Below, piece after piece: positions 31,105 to 42,193 of a stretch of 64,000 nucleotides of DNA; the stretch's first letter is position 1, and every line of letters starts with the position of its first letter. The notes beneath the pieces are model-generated. The model worked only from the letters and a program-made list of their open reading frames with translations. It did no database searches and had not been told where the DNA came from. Location of the stretch: assembly GCA_030568195.1 (NCBI GenBank), contig JAJLTO010000002.1, positions 1,612,001-1,676,000 on the forward strand, written 5' to 3'. The translations under genes and the position numbers were made by a program. This DNA is from Dipodascopsis uninucleata var. uninucleata. Its lineage: Eukaryota > Ascomycota > Lipomycetes > Lipomycetales > Lipomycetaceae.

Positions 31105-33822
31105 ATGGGTTCGGAGGAAAAAGAAAGTGAGAGTACTGAATTGGCTAGCGAAACTGTGAAGAAGACATTTAAGGACCAGTCGGTGGTTGGTAGTAATCTA
31201 GCAATGAGTTCGAAGATTAAGTCGATTGAAGCAGCGGAAGATATCGAAAGGAGAAGAAGTTCTGTATTTGCAGGGGTCATATTCAATATCGTTGAAGACA
31301 CACAATTAAGCGGCGATGTTTATTTAGAATTACGCGGTAAGCTGCTGGACGGTGGTGCAGAAGAGGCGCCGCTAGTGCCTTCAGCATCGAATAACGAAAT
31401 CATGGCCATTGGCTCGTGCAATCAAAACCACAAGAAAACTGCGAGCTCTGATAACAACGAAGGCAGTTCACTTGAGAAATGTGGTAATGGAAGGATGCTG
31501 ATTGATGTTACAAAAGTAACGCATATTATCTCAAATCATATTGATTTTCCCGAGTATTCTGATGCTGATGAATGCATGGTGAATATCGTAAAACCATCGT
31601 GGGTCCTGAGATCATGGAAGGCAGGAAGGGCGGCACCGTTACGCATGTTTTCGTCAAATCCTAAGTTCTTTTTCTCAGATGTCAATATAGTGGTTGCTGG
31701 TCTTCCTCAAGGTGATAGAGAAGCAATATATGGTGGTGTCCGCGCCATGGGTGGTCAATGGTCAGAATCCCTTAGCAAGTTGACAACACACGTCGTCGCT
31801 CTTAACACGGAGGAGCCAAAATGTCGAATAGCATTGAAGCGGTCAATAAAAGTCGTTCTACCTCATTGGATTGACGATTGTTTGAAGTTACATAGAAGAG
31901 TGGATGACCGTCCTTATTTGTTTCCTAATCCTCTGATATTGACGGATTCGAACTCTCGAGTTCGCGCCATGGCTAGTAGCATGAATGGCAGTAACAATGG
32001 AGAATATAGGTTCATTCATCCCGCAAATGTGTCGAACATTAGTGATATACCCATTCCGAAGACAGATATATTTCCTAAGAAAAGTTTTTATCTTGCTCCT
32101 GACCTCGGACTCTCAGGTAGATTCCTTGAAACTCTGACGACGATTATATCTAGTGCAGGAGGCTCCGTCATAGAATCTCTATCTAAAGCCGATGTCTATA
32201 TTGGAATGTGGAGAGAAGGCGATGACTACATTGCGGCTTGCAGAAGGCGACTGATTGTCGGAAATTTGACTTGGGTTTACTGGATGCTTGCTCAAGATCA
32301 CTGGACATCACCATTACAAAGACTCTTACATTACCCACTATCAAGGCAACCTATCGAAGGAATGCAAGATAGTATTATTTCAGTGTCAGGATATACTGGA
32401 GAAGCTAGGCACTATTTGGAACAACTAATTGTGGCTTCAGGAGCTCAGTTCACTCGAGTTCTCAAGACTGAAAATACTCACCTAATCACAGCGCGCGCTG
32501 CTGGCGAGAAATATGAAGCTGCACGCGAATGGAATATTCACGTCGTAAATCATCTATGGCTGGAAGAAACTTATGCTAAATGGGAAATGCAAACAGTAGC
32601 ACTACCACGATACTCGCATTTCCCAAGAATGAACAATTTAATGGAAGTTATTGGTCAGACGCGATTGGACATTCGAGAGCTCAAACGATTCTATGAGCTA
32701 GAAGATGATATGGTGTCAACACGAGTTTCTACTTATGCCTCTGAGCAGAATGAAAACGCCACACCTAATAAAGAGCAAGACTGCCAACTTGTTACATCTC
32801 CAGGACCCGTATCGGTGCTGAGCAATCGAAAGCTTGTACCTATTAGTGATAATGCGACAAAAGAGCGACAAGATCTACGCGACAGTAAGTCGATAGACCA
32901 AAAAGAAACTCCGAGACGTGCTCGCAATACTATAATGAATTCCGCGAAGGAAAATACCGCATCTCCTATGACACCAGTGTCCAGTGTTTTATCTGCAGTG
33001 ACCATGGCATCCTCTTCGAGTCGACGTGCTAAAGAAGCGGCGGCCAGTAGACTACGTGAAGATGTATCTGATATGAATAGCTTTGAAAAACAAAAACGTC
33101 GAAAGGGCCTACCGATTCATCCCAGCGAAAGCTCTGCTAAGAGAGTCAAAACTGTGGATCTAATAGATGATGGTGACCCAATGCGAATTTTACTCACGGG
33201 ATTTACAGGTAGCTTAAACGATCAAGATCATGAAAAGCTCTTCCGGATGGGAATAGAGATTGTAGAGAACCCGGAAAGAGCCACACACATAGCATCTCCA
33301 AAGATCTCACGAACTGAGAAGTTTTTGTGTGCATTCGCTCGAGGTCTTGATGTACTTTCGACAAATTTTTTGACCGACAGTATTAAACGCGGTGTTCGTA
33401 TGAATATTGATAAATACAAACTTCATGATATGGATGGTGAAAAGCGCAACAAATGCAATCTCGACCAATCAATTTCTAGAGCCAGGAATATGGGATCTGG
33501 TCCTTTTATGGGAATTACTGTAAACGTAACTTCAGGCGTGAAGGGCGGATTTGATACTATAAACAGAATAGTTCAGGCAAATGGTGGTGAATGCATTTTG
33601 GTGCGAAGTACACGAGCTAAGAAGTATCTAAGCTCAGATAATCATTCTTTAATACTAGTATCCTCTCCTGAAGAAAGAGAATACTTTAAGCCATTCCAAA
33701 TGTATGCCTCTAAGCATGACATGCAAGCGTACATTCTTAGTACTGAGTGGATTTTAACAGGAGTTTTGCGGATGAAGATTACGTTGGATGACGAGTTTTC
33801 TCTAGCTGAAGATAACGAATAG
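31105..33822 (+). CDS. RTT107: Six-BRCT genome-stability scaffold, Rtt107/Brc1 type
   Basis: A 905-residue intronless protein. Rtt107 (Brc1 in fission yeast) binds phosphorylated histone H2A and recruits Slx4 and the Smc5/6 complex at stalled forks. Six BRCT-like domains are visible at about 53-185 (with a low-complexity insertion near 85-130), 188-285, 320-410, 420-505, 690-770 and 795-895. Typical BRCT tryptophans appear in VKPSWVLRSW, VLPHWIDDCLKL, NHLWLEETYAKW and LSTEWILTGVL. The arrangement of four N-terminal BRCTs, a Ser/basic linker (about 510-680) and a C-terminal BRCT pair is the hallmark of Rtt107/Brc1. I infer orthology from architecture. It converges on VPS25 with about 170 bp between stops. 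Confidence 0.85.
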   Translation: MGSEEKESESTELASETVKKTFKDQSVVGSNLAMSSKIKSIEAAEDIERRRSSVFAGVIFNIVEDTQLSGDVYLELRGKLLDGGAEEAPLVPSASNNEIMAIGSCNQNHKKTASSDNNEGSSLEKCGNGRMLIDVTKVTHIISNHIDFPEYSDADECMVNIVKPSWVLRSWKAGRAAPLRMFSSNPKFFFSDVNIVVAGLPQGDREAIYGGVRAMGGQWSESLSKLTTHVVALNTEEPKCRIALKRSIKVVLPHWIDDCLKLHRRVDDRPYLFPNPLILTDSNSRVRAMASSMNGSNNGEYRFIHPANVSNISDIPIPKTDIFPKKSFYLAPDLGLSGRFLETLTTIISSAGGSVIESLSKADVYIGMWREGDDYIAACRRRLIVGNLTWVYWMLAQDHWTSPLQRLLHYPLSRQPIEGMQDSIISVSGYTGEARHYLEQLIVASGAQFTRVLKTENTHLITARAAGEKYEAAREWNIHVVNHLWLEETYAKWEMQTVALPRYSHFPRMNNLMEVIGQTRLDIRELKRFYELEDDMVSTRVSTYASEQNENATPNKEQDCQLVTSPGPVSVLSNRKLVPISDNATKERQDLRDSKSIDQKETPRRARNTIMNSAKENTASPMTPVSSVLSAVTMASSSSRRAKEAAASRLREDVSDMNSFEKQKRRKGLPIHPSESSAKRVKTVDLIDDGDPMRILLTGFTGSLNDQDHEKLFRMGIEIVENPERATHIASPKISRTEKFLCAFARGLDVLSTNFLTDSIKRGVRMNIDKYKLHDMDGEKRNKCNLDQSISRARNMGSGPFMGITVNVTSGVKGGFDTINRIVQANGGECILVRSTRAKKYLSSDNHSLILVSSPEEREYFKPFQMYASKHDMQAYILSTEWILTGVLRMKITLDDEFSLAEDNE

Positions 33823-33991
33823 TGAGTCGAAAAGATGTCTCTATCATTTGCCTTCACTTTTTAACTCACTATATGTCTTCACATGCTGTTTGACATTGCA
33901 AGGTATATAATGCTTCCTACCTAATAGAATGAATTCATAAGATGTATATAACGAATCAAAAACACCAGTGTCTATTTACATGTACATCCCA

Positions 33992-34828
33992 CTATCCTGT
34001 CCCAAAGAACTTCACACCGGCTTCGTTGCCATCCGCTGAGCGCATAATCTGAGCTTGCCCCCGCCTAACCAGAATATCCAATGCCTTTCGAAGAATCGTT
34101 TGATCTATACCGTGAAAATCTACATTGATAATTGTATTGTTAGTCGCTGGATGTCCTGGATTACTGCAATAGATTCTACTAACCTTGTGTGAGTGTTAAG
34201 TCGCTTTCCGCTATTTCGTAAAGAGTCAAGATAGCACCTCTTTGTCCAGATTCGTCAATCCAGTCTGATATTAAACTTGCCCATTCATCTGGACGTCTCC
34301 AATAGATTATAGCAGAAGAACTCAACCCAGACTTCACAGCTACCCACTCCGCATCCCCACTCTTAACCATTGACTCAAGTATTTCTCGACATGTCTCTAA
34401 CTTTAAGGAACCTAAAACCAAATATGTGAGCGATGAACAAAAAGTTGGAGCTATAAAGTGTAAGGAAGAGACATACGTTCAATAGTTCGATTTGTAAATA
34501 GGTCCCATTCGATAGCCGTTGCGACGTCAAGTCGCCATATTCGATAAAAGCGGCAATAAGCAAGCACTAAGTTTGTCCATAACGACAATTGCGAAGACCA
34601 AGTTTGACTGTTGGGCTGTCTGGTGAAAAAGGGACGAAATGAATAGATTTCCGGGAAATTAAATTGTGCTGTAGCACTTGGAGGGCCGTGGCTGTCTGAG
34701 ACTTTCCTGATATCTTTGCTACTAGTCTCATCTATCCCGGTAGTAGCTCCGCTGGATAATGCAGTAGATCTACTACTACTGCTAGCCATCGATGCCGATA
34801 TTCCTATTTTCGATGCGGCCACTGACAT
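33992..34828 (-). CDS. VPS25: ESCRT-II subunit Vps25, three exons
   Basis: Subunit of ESCRT-II, which nucleates ESCRT-III at endosomes; in fungi it is also needed for Rim101/PacC alkaline signalling. Exons are 34477-34828, 34184-34411 and 33992-34119, giving 235 residues. Introns of 65 and 64 nt are both phase 1. Joins restore TNRTIERSLKLETCREIL and LTLTQDFHGIDQTILRKALDI. Two winged-helix domains are evident: the first contains FPEIYSFRPFFTRQPNSQTW (the family PPF-type start), the second ends LVRRGQAQI then VKFF. A serine-rich N-terminal extension of about 50 residues is longer than in yeast (202 residues). Confidence 0.92.
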
Positions 34829-35695
34829 GAGGTAATAATACTATTTCGTCTTTATTCTCTGATATTTCAAGACCGAATGTGATGAAAATAAACTACAAAA
34901 TGCTGTATTTGACGTTGTGTTGTGAAGGTGGGAGGTTTAAGGATTTTGGGATCAAAATATGGATTGCAGGCCCTGATAAAGTCTGACAATGGATGAGTAA
35001 GGAAACAGAGTTGGATAGCGCAAGAAATTTGAGAATTATGGCTCGCATAATATTTCTAAGTGAATATAGAGAACTTAATATAATAAACATCTTAGTGAAG
35101 AATCCAATAAATTGAAACAAATATAACATAGCTCAGCTAAAGAGTAGAAGCAACAATTTAATGATAATATAATAGACACTTGAAGCCTCTCAGTCCTCTA
35201 AACTGAAAATATAGAAAACGCTAACAGAACTACCGTAATATCACATATAATGAAAAAAATAAGCAGGAAAGAATTGAGAAATAGACATGAAAATTAATTA
35301 ATAGATTCTATGAATTGCGGAATAAATTAGAAGTAGAAGTAGAAAATGAGAAAGATGCCTTCCATACAAACCATACAAACCAAAGCACTGTTCTCACCCA
35401 AATAAATGCCAACCCGAGTACAGTTAGAAAATATACTATACGTCCTTTCGCTTGTAATTATAAAATCACAAGCAAATAAGATTTACGTTCGGGGAGTAAA
35501 GTCCTATGATACTGAACACTTTGTTCGGTCTAAGTTTGATAGTATTGTCTGTAATCACGAACAGTGACTATAAAATGTGTAGTGCATTTTTACTTAAATG
35601 AAAAACATGAATGCTATATATTGATAAGGGAGAAACAAGAGTCACACTCGAAAGAAGGCAGATCAAAGAAACATCAGTGAACCATTCATAATAAT
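34829..35695. other. Intergenic region upstream of VPS25
   Basis: AT-rich spacer of 867 bp between two minus-strand genes. It holds the VPS25 promoter and the 3' flank of the Mpv17/PMP22-family gene. No convincing open frame or motif was seen. Confidence 0.45.
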
Positions 35696-36844
35696 TTAAG
35701 CCTCCGTTGAAGAACAGTTGGCAAGCGAGAGCCAAGTGTTCCAGAAAATACCAATGGTAGCAGCGAATGGTAGCTGAAAATGTAAAGGAACCAATCTGAA
35801 ATTAATGATTTGTGCTGCAGGCCAAACCATGAAGTTTGACTTAAGAGTTGGAACGTAGAGTGAGCCTAGTTTGCGAACCAGTAATTTACGTCCACCGCCC
35901 TCAACAAAGGTCATGAACGCAAAAAAGCAAGCCAAACCTAATAAAAGAAACCAAAAATTAAAATTATACGATTACACAGAATCGATTATCAGTGACTTAC
36001 ATATTGGGGTAAAAATCAATTGATCGCACAATACCCTGGTGAGAACGGGCAAAACGATACTATCATATGTAATTGGAATCCACTTCTCAAGGAGCTCCAA
36101 CCACTTAAATTGTACAGTGGAAAGCAGAAAACCTAAAAAAAATATGAGTAAGCTTCAATAGCAGTGAATGCAATTGCGTTTTTATTGATCGCTGTGCAAA
36201 ATGCTAGTTTTCTGACTGCAATAAATACAGCTCACTATCACTGATGTCTAAAATTGTGATCTTTGCGGTTTTGATAAAGCTCCCAAGACAGAGCCAAAGA
36301 GAACTCGTAACTCTAATAGCGATAGAGAATATATCGAGGATGTAATAAGTGAAATCTAAAAAAGTAACTACATACCCCATGTTGCAAATCGAATCAATCT
36401 GTCGAACCGGAAGGCGGCAACATTAGTAGTATTGTTGACAGTAAAAACATTTGATCCAGATCGTGCAAAAGGCGATCCATCTGAAATAGGCTTCTCATTA
36501 TTATGTATACCTAGAGAGTTATTTCGTCTAGAGCTTGCGCGATGCTCTTTGATTGCAATAACGGTCTGAGCAATTGCATCCGAGAGCCCATACAACAAGA
36601 TATTGGATATTGACATGATTACCAACGGGTTTGCTGCTACAGAGTCTGTAAAGATCCACATCAAACGCAAGATCATCAATGCAAATACTCCTATTACTAC
36701 CCAATTCAATAATGGAGCATAGAAAAGGTGCTGTCGAATGAGTGTTGTCTTTATCTTCTCCATAGCTGGTGGCATAGTTGTTGGCATAAGTCTGCGCACA
36801 GGAAGAGGTGTGTAGGAAGCACTAAAAAATGCGGGCGAAGTCAT
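35696..36844 (-). CDS. Mpv17/PMP22-family membrane protein, three exons
   Basis: Multi-pass protein of the family that includes mitochondrial Sym1/Mpv17 and peroxisomal PMP22. Exons are 36376-36844, 36001-36132 and 35696-35937, giving 280 residues; both introns are phase 1. The N-terminal part carries a long hydrophobic segment (VVIGVFALMILRLMWIF) and NPLVIMSISNILLYGLSDAI. The C-terminus has the family signature MVWPAAQIINFRLVPLHFQL followed by PFAATIGIFWNTWLS. An insert of about 50 polar residues (KEHRASSRRNN...) is longer than usual. It shares a promoter with PEX14, which hints at a peroxisomal location, but sequence alone does not distinguish peroxisome from mitochondrion. Confidence 0.85.
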
Positions 36845-37288
36845 CTTACCGTATTTAGATGTTGCGAGAATCTATTATTTATTAATTTATCTCTTTAATA
36901 CGGTATTCAGCAAAAACACAACTACTTGACTATTCTGTTGGCTCTATCACTGCCTGGAATCACTATTTTGCCGTTGCTGTTTCACGCTCTCCTTGCTCTA
37001 CGTTTCAATTTGCTGTACTCAAGTGTGCTTAGCAGCTTCGTATCATCACGTGACTAACATTCTCGTTTACTTATCACGTGATTAGATCACATGATGCACG
37101 TGATGAGCCGTGCTCCACCCGCATGCGGCTTTCAGGTGCCTCTCTCGGCAAGTCTTCGTTGAACCTGGCTGTCTATAGAGACAAAAGGTATAGAGAGTGT
37201 GTATTACTGTCAGCCATCTAACGATAGTCTATAGTCTATAAGTCATCGTATGATTTGACGTTATAGAACTATAGGAGGATTTGCAAAT
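36845..37288. promoter_or_regulatory. Divergent promoter of the PMP22-family gene and PEX14, with clustered CACGTG boxes
   Basis: CACGTG at 37047-37052, 37075-37080 and 37097-37102, plus a CACATG variant (TCACATGA) at about 37088. Two lie in TCACGTGA or TTATCACGTGATTA contexts. Four E-box-like sites within 60 bp is the densest cluster in the window. They are the binding-site type of bHLH/bZIP factors. Confidence 0.6.
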
Positions 37289-38302
37289 ATGAGAGAGGAT
37301 ATGATAGCGTCGGCAGCGACATTCTTGGCCGATCCAAAAGCAGCAGAATCGCCTCTGGCTCAACGAGTACAGTTTCTCGAGTCTAAAGGGCTTACCGAAG
37401 ATGAAATTCAAGAGGCACTTCGGAGGAGTAAAACATGCACATCAGAAGCATCAGGCAAGGCGGCCAGTGACAGCAGTTCCATGAATAGCAGTCAAGCGAT
37501 GCCACCGAGACCTGGCTATAGTCCTGGGACTTTAAGATTACCCCACTCAGAAGCCCCGAAACGCGACTGGAAAGATTACTTTGTCATGGCTACAGCGTCA
37601 GTGGGAATCAGTTATGCTATATATGAGGTAGCTAGGAGATATTTACTTCCACTAATATTGCCACCAACACCACCTCAATTGGAGGCCGATAAAGAAGCGG
37701 TGGCAGCTGAATTCACAAAGGCTGAACAAATGCTTCAGCAGTTACAATCAGATTCTGAAGAAATGAAGCAAGCAGAACGATATCGCGTCGAGTCCGTTGA
37801 CAAGGCAGTAGTTGATCTTAATAATCTTCTGGAAGATGCACGGAAGCAGCTGGATAACAGGGAGCGAGAAATGCGTCAATTGCAAACAGAAATCGAGTCA
37901 GTACGAACCGAATTACCAAAACTTCTTGATCGAACAGTCGAGGGCCACAAGCAGGATTTACTTGAAATTCAGAATGAATTAAAGTCTCTCAAGCAGATCC
38001 TTAACAATAGAATCACCGCTTCAAGTTCTGCGAACGGTACCAGCACTGCTATAGCTCCAGCTAATGGTGTATCTAATGCTGAAAGTTCAAACTCGAAGGC
38101 TGAGCTAAACTCACCCATACCGTTTTCACCTGGAATCCAGACTCCAACATCTACTATGCGCCCCCCTACTCGTGCTGGAATTCCTGCGTGGCAACTAGCT
38201 GCCGCAAACAAGTTCAAAGACCAGCAAAGAAGTGGAACACCTACTTCTGACGCTGAAAGTAGTGTGGGAGTTGAGAGTGTTAGTTCAAGTAAAAGTGCAT
38301 AA
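37289..38302 (+). CDS. PEX14: Peroxin-14, peroxisomal docking protein
   Basis: Central component of the peroxisomal matrix-protein docking complex; its N-terminal domain binds Pex5 WxxxF motifs. The 337-residue intronless protein starts MREDMIASAATFLADPKAAE then SPLAQRVQFLESKGLTEDEI, the conserved Pex14 N-terminal domain (residues about 1-48). A hydrophobic segment (about 96-120, WKDYFVMATASVGISYAIYE) follows a Pro/Ser linker. A coiled coil runs about 140-240 (AEQMLQQLQSDSEEMKQAER and RELPKLLDR-like region). The C-terminus is Ser/Pro-rich. Size is close to yeast Pex14 (341). Confidence 0.94.
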   Translation: MREDMIASAATFLADPKAAESPLAQRVQFLESKGLTEDEIQEALRRSKTCTSEASGKAASDSSSMNSSQAMPPRPGYSPGTLRLPHSEAPKRDWKDYFVMATASVGISYAIYEVARRYLLPLILPPTPPQLEADKEAVAAEFTKAEQMLQQLQSDSEEMKQAERYRVESVDKAVVDLNNLLEDARKQLDNREREMRQLQTEIESVRTELPKLLDRTVEGHKQDLLEIQNELKSLKQILNNRITASSSANGTSTAIAPANGVSNAESSNSKAELNSPIPFSPGIQTPTSTMRPPTRAGIPAWQLAAANKFKDQQRSGTPTSDAESSVGVESVSSSKSA

Positions 38303-38545
38303 ATAATTTCACTTTGTTTATATATGTGTTGTTAATGGATTTTCGAGTGGGCATCACTAAGTAAAAGCTTTCTATGCGTGATATTTGATTCTTTCGTATT
38401 TCTATATACAATTATAAACAACAAAGCCGACACTTCGCACCACTGAATCCATATGTAAAATACTTGCTCCTCTCAAGCCACATCTCAATATCAATAATAT
38501 AATTATCAAGACTTAAGTCTATAAAGAAGGACACTGACCTCAGCC

Positions 38546-41053
38546 TTATTCGACTTTCTTTGCTGCCTCAATATTTTTTACTGTCTCTATACCAGTTTGA
38601 ATACGAACACCAATTCGAGTGCTTAATTCATAGTCATATCCACAGAGAGCTGCCTTTGATAACCAGTTATGAATTTCTGCTGCTCCCTCACTTCCACTGA
38701 TAAACCATTCGAATACTCCTCTTTCATACAAAGCACAAGGAGGAATCCAATCTTCGTTTCCTTTCAATGAAGCTCGTTGAATTGGAAGAACTTCATCCTC
38801 TAGTAACTTAAGTCCTTGATCTGAAAAACCCATGTTGCGAAGAACTATACTCTCCAAGAGACTTTTCACACCACATTCGTCAACGTCCTTCAAAAATGCA
38901 AACTTGCTTGCCTGCTTCTCGTAAAATTGTGAGTTGTTGGAAATATTAGAGGGAGAAACTGTAGTTGGATTTTTCACATAATGGTAGCTAAGCTCACAAA
39001 GTGACTTTTCTAGACCCTCTCGAGGCATTCGTTTAAAACCGTTCCAAAAATAAATGATCTCGTTTGCAGGTGACGTACCAATACAATCAATGAAGCTAAC
39101 AGACGGCAATCGTGATGCACGAGTTGCCCATTTTCTCACTTTACGTTGAAGATAAATTTCAAGAGGCATAGCGCGACCTATGAGTTTTCGCTTGCCAATT
39201 AAGGTTGGCGCCTTGCTAAGGAGCTCCTCCGCAATCTTTCGAAATTTTTTGATTTTGGCTTCGCTGGGATTTTCTTCACGTACAGCTGATCGGTAAAGCT
39301 CAACATAACAAACCCCAGCAACATAATTATAAAGAGCATGCGACCAGGTGTTGAGAGTCGTAAGCAAAAGGAATGATTTCGCTGATTTTTCGAAGTCGTG
39401 AAGATCCAAATAACACATGGCTTTTTCGAATTCAATCAAAGCTTCTATTTGACGCATCTGTATTTTTACAGGTTGTTCAAGAGTTGCAATTGATTGTCGC
39501 AAATCCCCAGTAATGCCTTGCATACGTGCCTCTTGCAAGATCCAAAGAGCACTTTTGGGATATCTCTTTCGTGTCTTTGCTAACGCAGTCGTCAGGCGCT
39601 CTCTGGGAAATGCATCGCCAGTCTGTTCAATATCACAGACCTGAGCTGGACCTGTATAATATAATAGGAGTGTCAAAAGAGCTAGCGCGCCGTGGATATT
39701 CTCACTCGTCGACGCCTCCCAGAGCATGTGAAGGCTGGCCTCAAGATCACCACGAAATCCAATAATTGACAAGATTCTCCCAAGAACTGGTGGTATCATA
39801 GAGATGACAAGCTGCAGTAAACCGAAGCAAAGATTTACGCCTGATTGTATATATTCATCTGTCGGAGACATGTTTTGTCTTTTCATTAGTGGAATATATT
39901 TCCGTTCAGGTTGAGATGACCGGACAGTATTATTGTCAACAGCTTCTACAGGAAAATCTTTCTCTAAGTCCACTTCTTCTAACTTCTTGAGTGACTCTTC
40001 TAAAGCTGCCTCTTCCTCATCTTGGAATTCAGAGCTGCCATCATCATCTTCTAAGTTCTTGGTATGATCTATTCGATATTCATTCTTCGCAGTCTGTTCT
40101 GCCGAATCCTTATCGGAAATATCATTGCTTACAGGACTATGCTCTGACATATCATGATCATGAATGTCAGCAAGGATCTGATAAGCACGACGCAGTTTAT
40201 AAAATCCCTTGATACTACCAATTGCGCTTTCGTTTAGAAACAGTACCACGGCGCCCATCAAATGGGCTTCCGCCATAGCCAAGTAATACTCAGTGCCTGA
40301 TCCATATGAAGACTGACAAAATCCTGATTTCTGCGCTTTGACACGATCACTTGATGCAGATACATCTGCTTTATGGAGCTTTTCGGTAGCTGATAGAGAA
40401 ATCAATATATCAATCAGTAACAAAATTAATATCATCATGTAGAAATTACTTGCGGCTCACCATCCTTAATCACGTCCGCTTCAAAACCAAGAGTTGCTTC
40501 AATGAATGTTAGAACCCCTTTTCCGAGCTAGATTTAATAATGAAGTTAGCAGCAATCACTTCATACAATGGTCATTGTCGTGGATTCCACGGATAAAAAA
40601 ATCTCATTTCGTGATTGCATTATTGCATTTCTCCTCGAGATGGCGAAGCTACGCACTTCGTCTGATCATCACGTTATCGCGAAATCCCCTGAAACCCTCT
40701 AAATATAAAGACCTTACCAGTGAAAATGACGATTTATTCGCTTGGTCTGATAAAATCTTCTTTGCTTGCACCAGATCATCCGCCATAATGCAATCCATTG
40801 CCTCCAAAGATTTGATTACTATAATAATATAGAGAAGTCAGTATGTTTAATCGAGTACAAGCGGCGGCATATTTCTTAAATATCGAATAAATATGACACT
40901 ATAATTCCAATAGGAATATGTCCAATAAAATGCTTCGCTTAGATATAATAAAGACTTATACTTACAGGACTGTGCCTCGGATTTGGCGTTCAGAGGCTCG
41001 GACGACTTGCTCGACGACGTCTTTCCACGCAACCAGGACACCGGCTTGACCAT
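38546..41053 (-). CDS. IML2: Iml2/TTC39-family protein, four exons
   Basis: Member of the fungal IML2 family (DUF3808, related to TTC39), linked in yeast to lipid-droplet inclusion-body clearance. Exons are 40966-41053, 40718-40818, 40461-40527 and 38546-40389, giving 699 residues. Joins give SEAQSLIKSLEAMDCIMADD, then SSFSLLGKGVLTFIEATLGF and ADVIKDATEKLHKAD. The large exon alone reads further upstream, but that part is intron. Family blocks include YYLAMAEAHLMGAVVLFLNE, INFGFG-like CFGLLQLVISMIPPVLGRIL and FRGDLEASLHMLWEAS, followed by TPR-like helices. Introns are 71-190 nt. Confidence 0.88.
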
Positions 41054-42193
41054 TTTTGTAACCTTTCTTCGCGGAATTAGTTTGATATCGAATACAACGT
41101 AGGACACACTTTAATCCGAACTAGAGTACCGCAGTCCTACGTCTAGAGAAAAACCTCGTTGCTAGTGATATAAAAACTTGAAATTATAATCAGCAACTGC
41201 TATATTCATTTGCGCTTACCACAAAAATATGTAGCAGAGCGGCTGTATACTGTCATATGTCATATGCATATATGCCAAAAAGATAACATACCACTATAGA
41301 TATTCACTGTTTGCGAAAGTGGTGTGACATTTAACTCAATGTCATCGTCTAAATTTATTTCGTCTTAACTATGTCAACGGCCATGATGCAGCCGGGGGTT
41401 TGTGGTCAATATAGAGAAGCTAAAACCACTCTAATGCAGATGATTTAACAGATAATTTCGGCAAACGATCCATTAGCGTTGCTCATTGCCATAGCAGTAT
41501 GGTTTGCAAAGATGTTGTGGATGAGTTATATATTATATCATCCCAGATACGTAGATACACGCTATTGCTATTATCGACATCCATGACCCAACAGATGCTC
41601 CCCTTAACTTCATCTGGATACATTGATATTAATCACAAGTTATATCAGAGCTATAGTACGTTCAACTACCTTCTTGTCATACTAAGGTGATAACATATCT
41701 ATATCCCGCTATCTAGTTTATGTAAAGAAATACCGCATTTTCTTGTTTGATAGTTAGATCAAACCTCGCTTGTGCGCATTATAATCAAAATCACTACAGA
41801 TACTCCAGTCTGCTATGTTTTACATACTTACTCAGTCATGGCCATCCCTATAGTCTAATATCCTACGTAGATCTACAGCTATTCGATATTTTAGTCTTGC
41901 CTGTGTGTATGTTAGATGCTGTCGTAAACAAGGAATGAAATGAGATTAACAAGCCATTGACATCATTTTGGGAGTTCTAAGTAACGTAAAAATACATAGA
42001 AATTCAGAACAAGTTTAACTGCATGCATTTCTATTATTTCTTTGCATAGTCTGGATCGTAATAAGTACATTGAACATCGTAAGTAAGGACTAGTGATAGT
42101 GTAAGTTACATGACCTATAGTGATGGAAATAAAATTATGGAATTAAACTGATGAATTAAAATCTACAGAGTAAATTTAAGGATAATATAACAA
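41054..42193. other. Divergent intergenic region IML2 / PTPA
   Basis: 1.14 kb between two divergent starts, AT-rich. Short frames at 41499-41690 and 41747-41938 have no recognisable content. No CACGTG or ACGCGT seen. Confidence 0.45.

Noticed and set aside
40390-40438. Hydrophobic N-terminus (MMILILLLIDIL) on IML2
   Set aside because: It is intron sequence; a phase-1 splice to the exon ending at 40461 restores the conserved family N-terminus.
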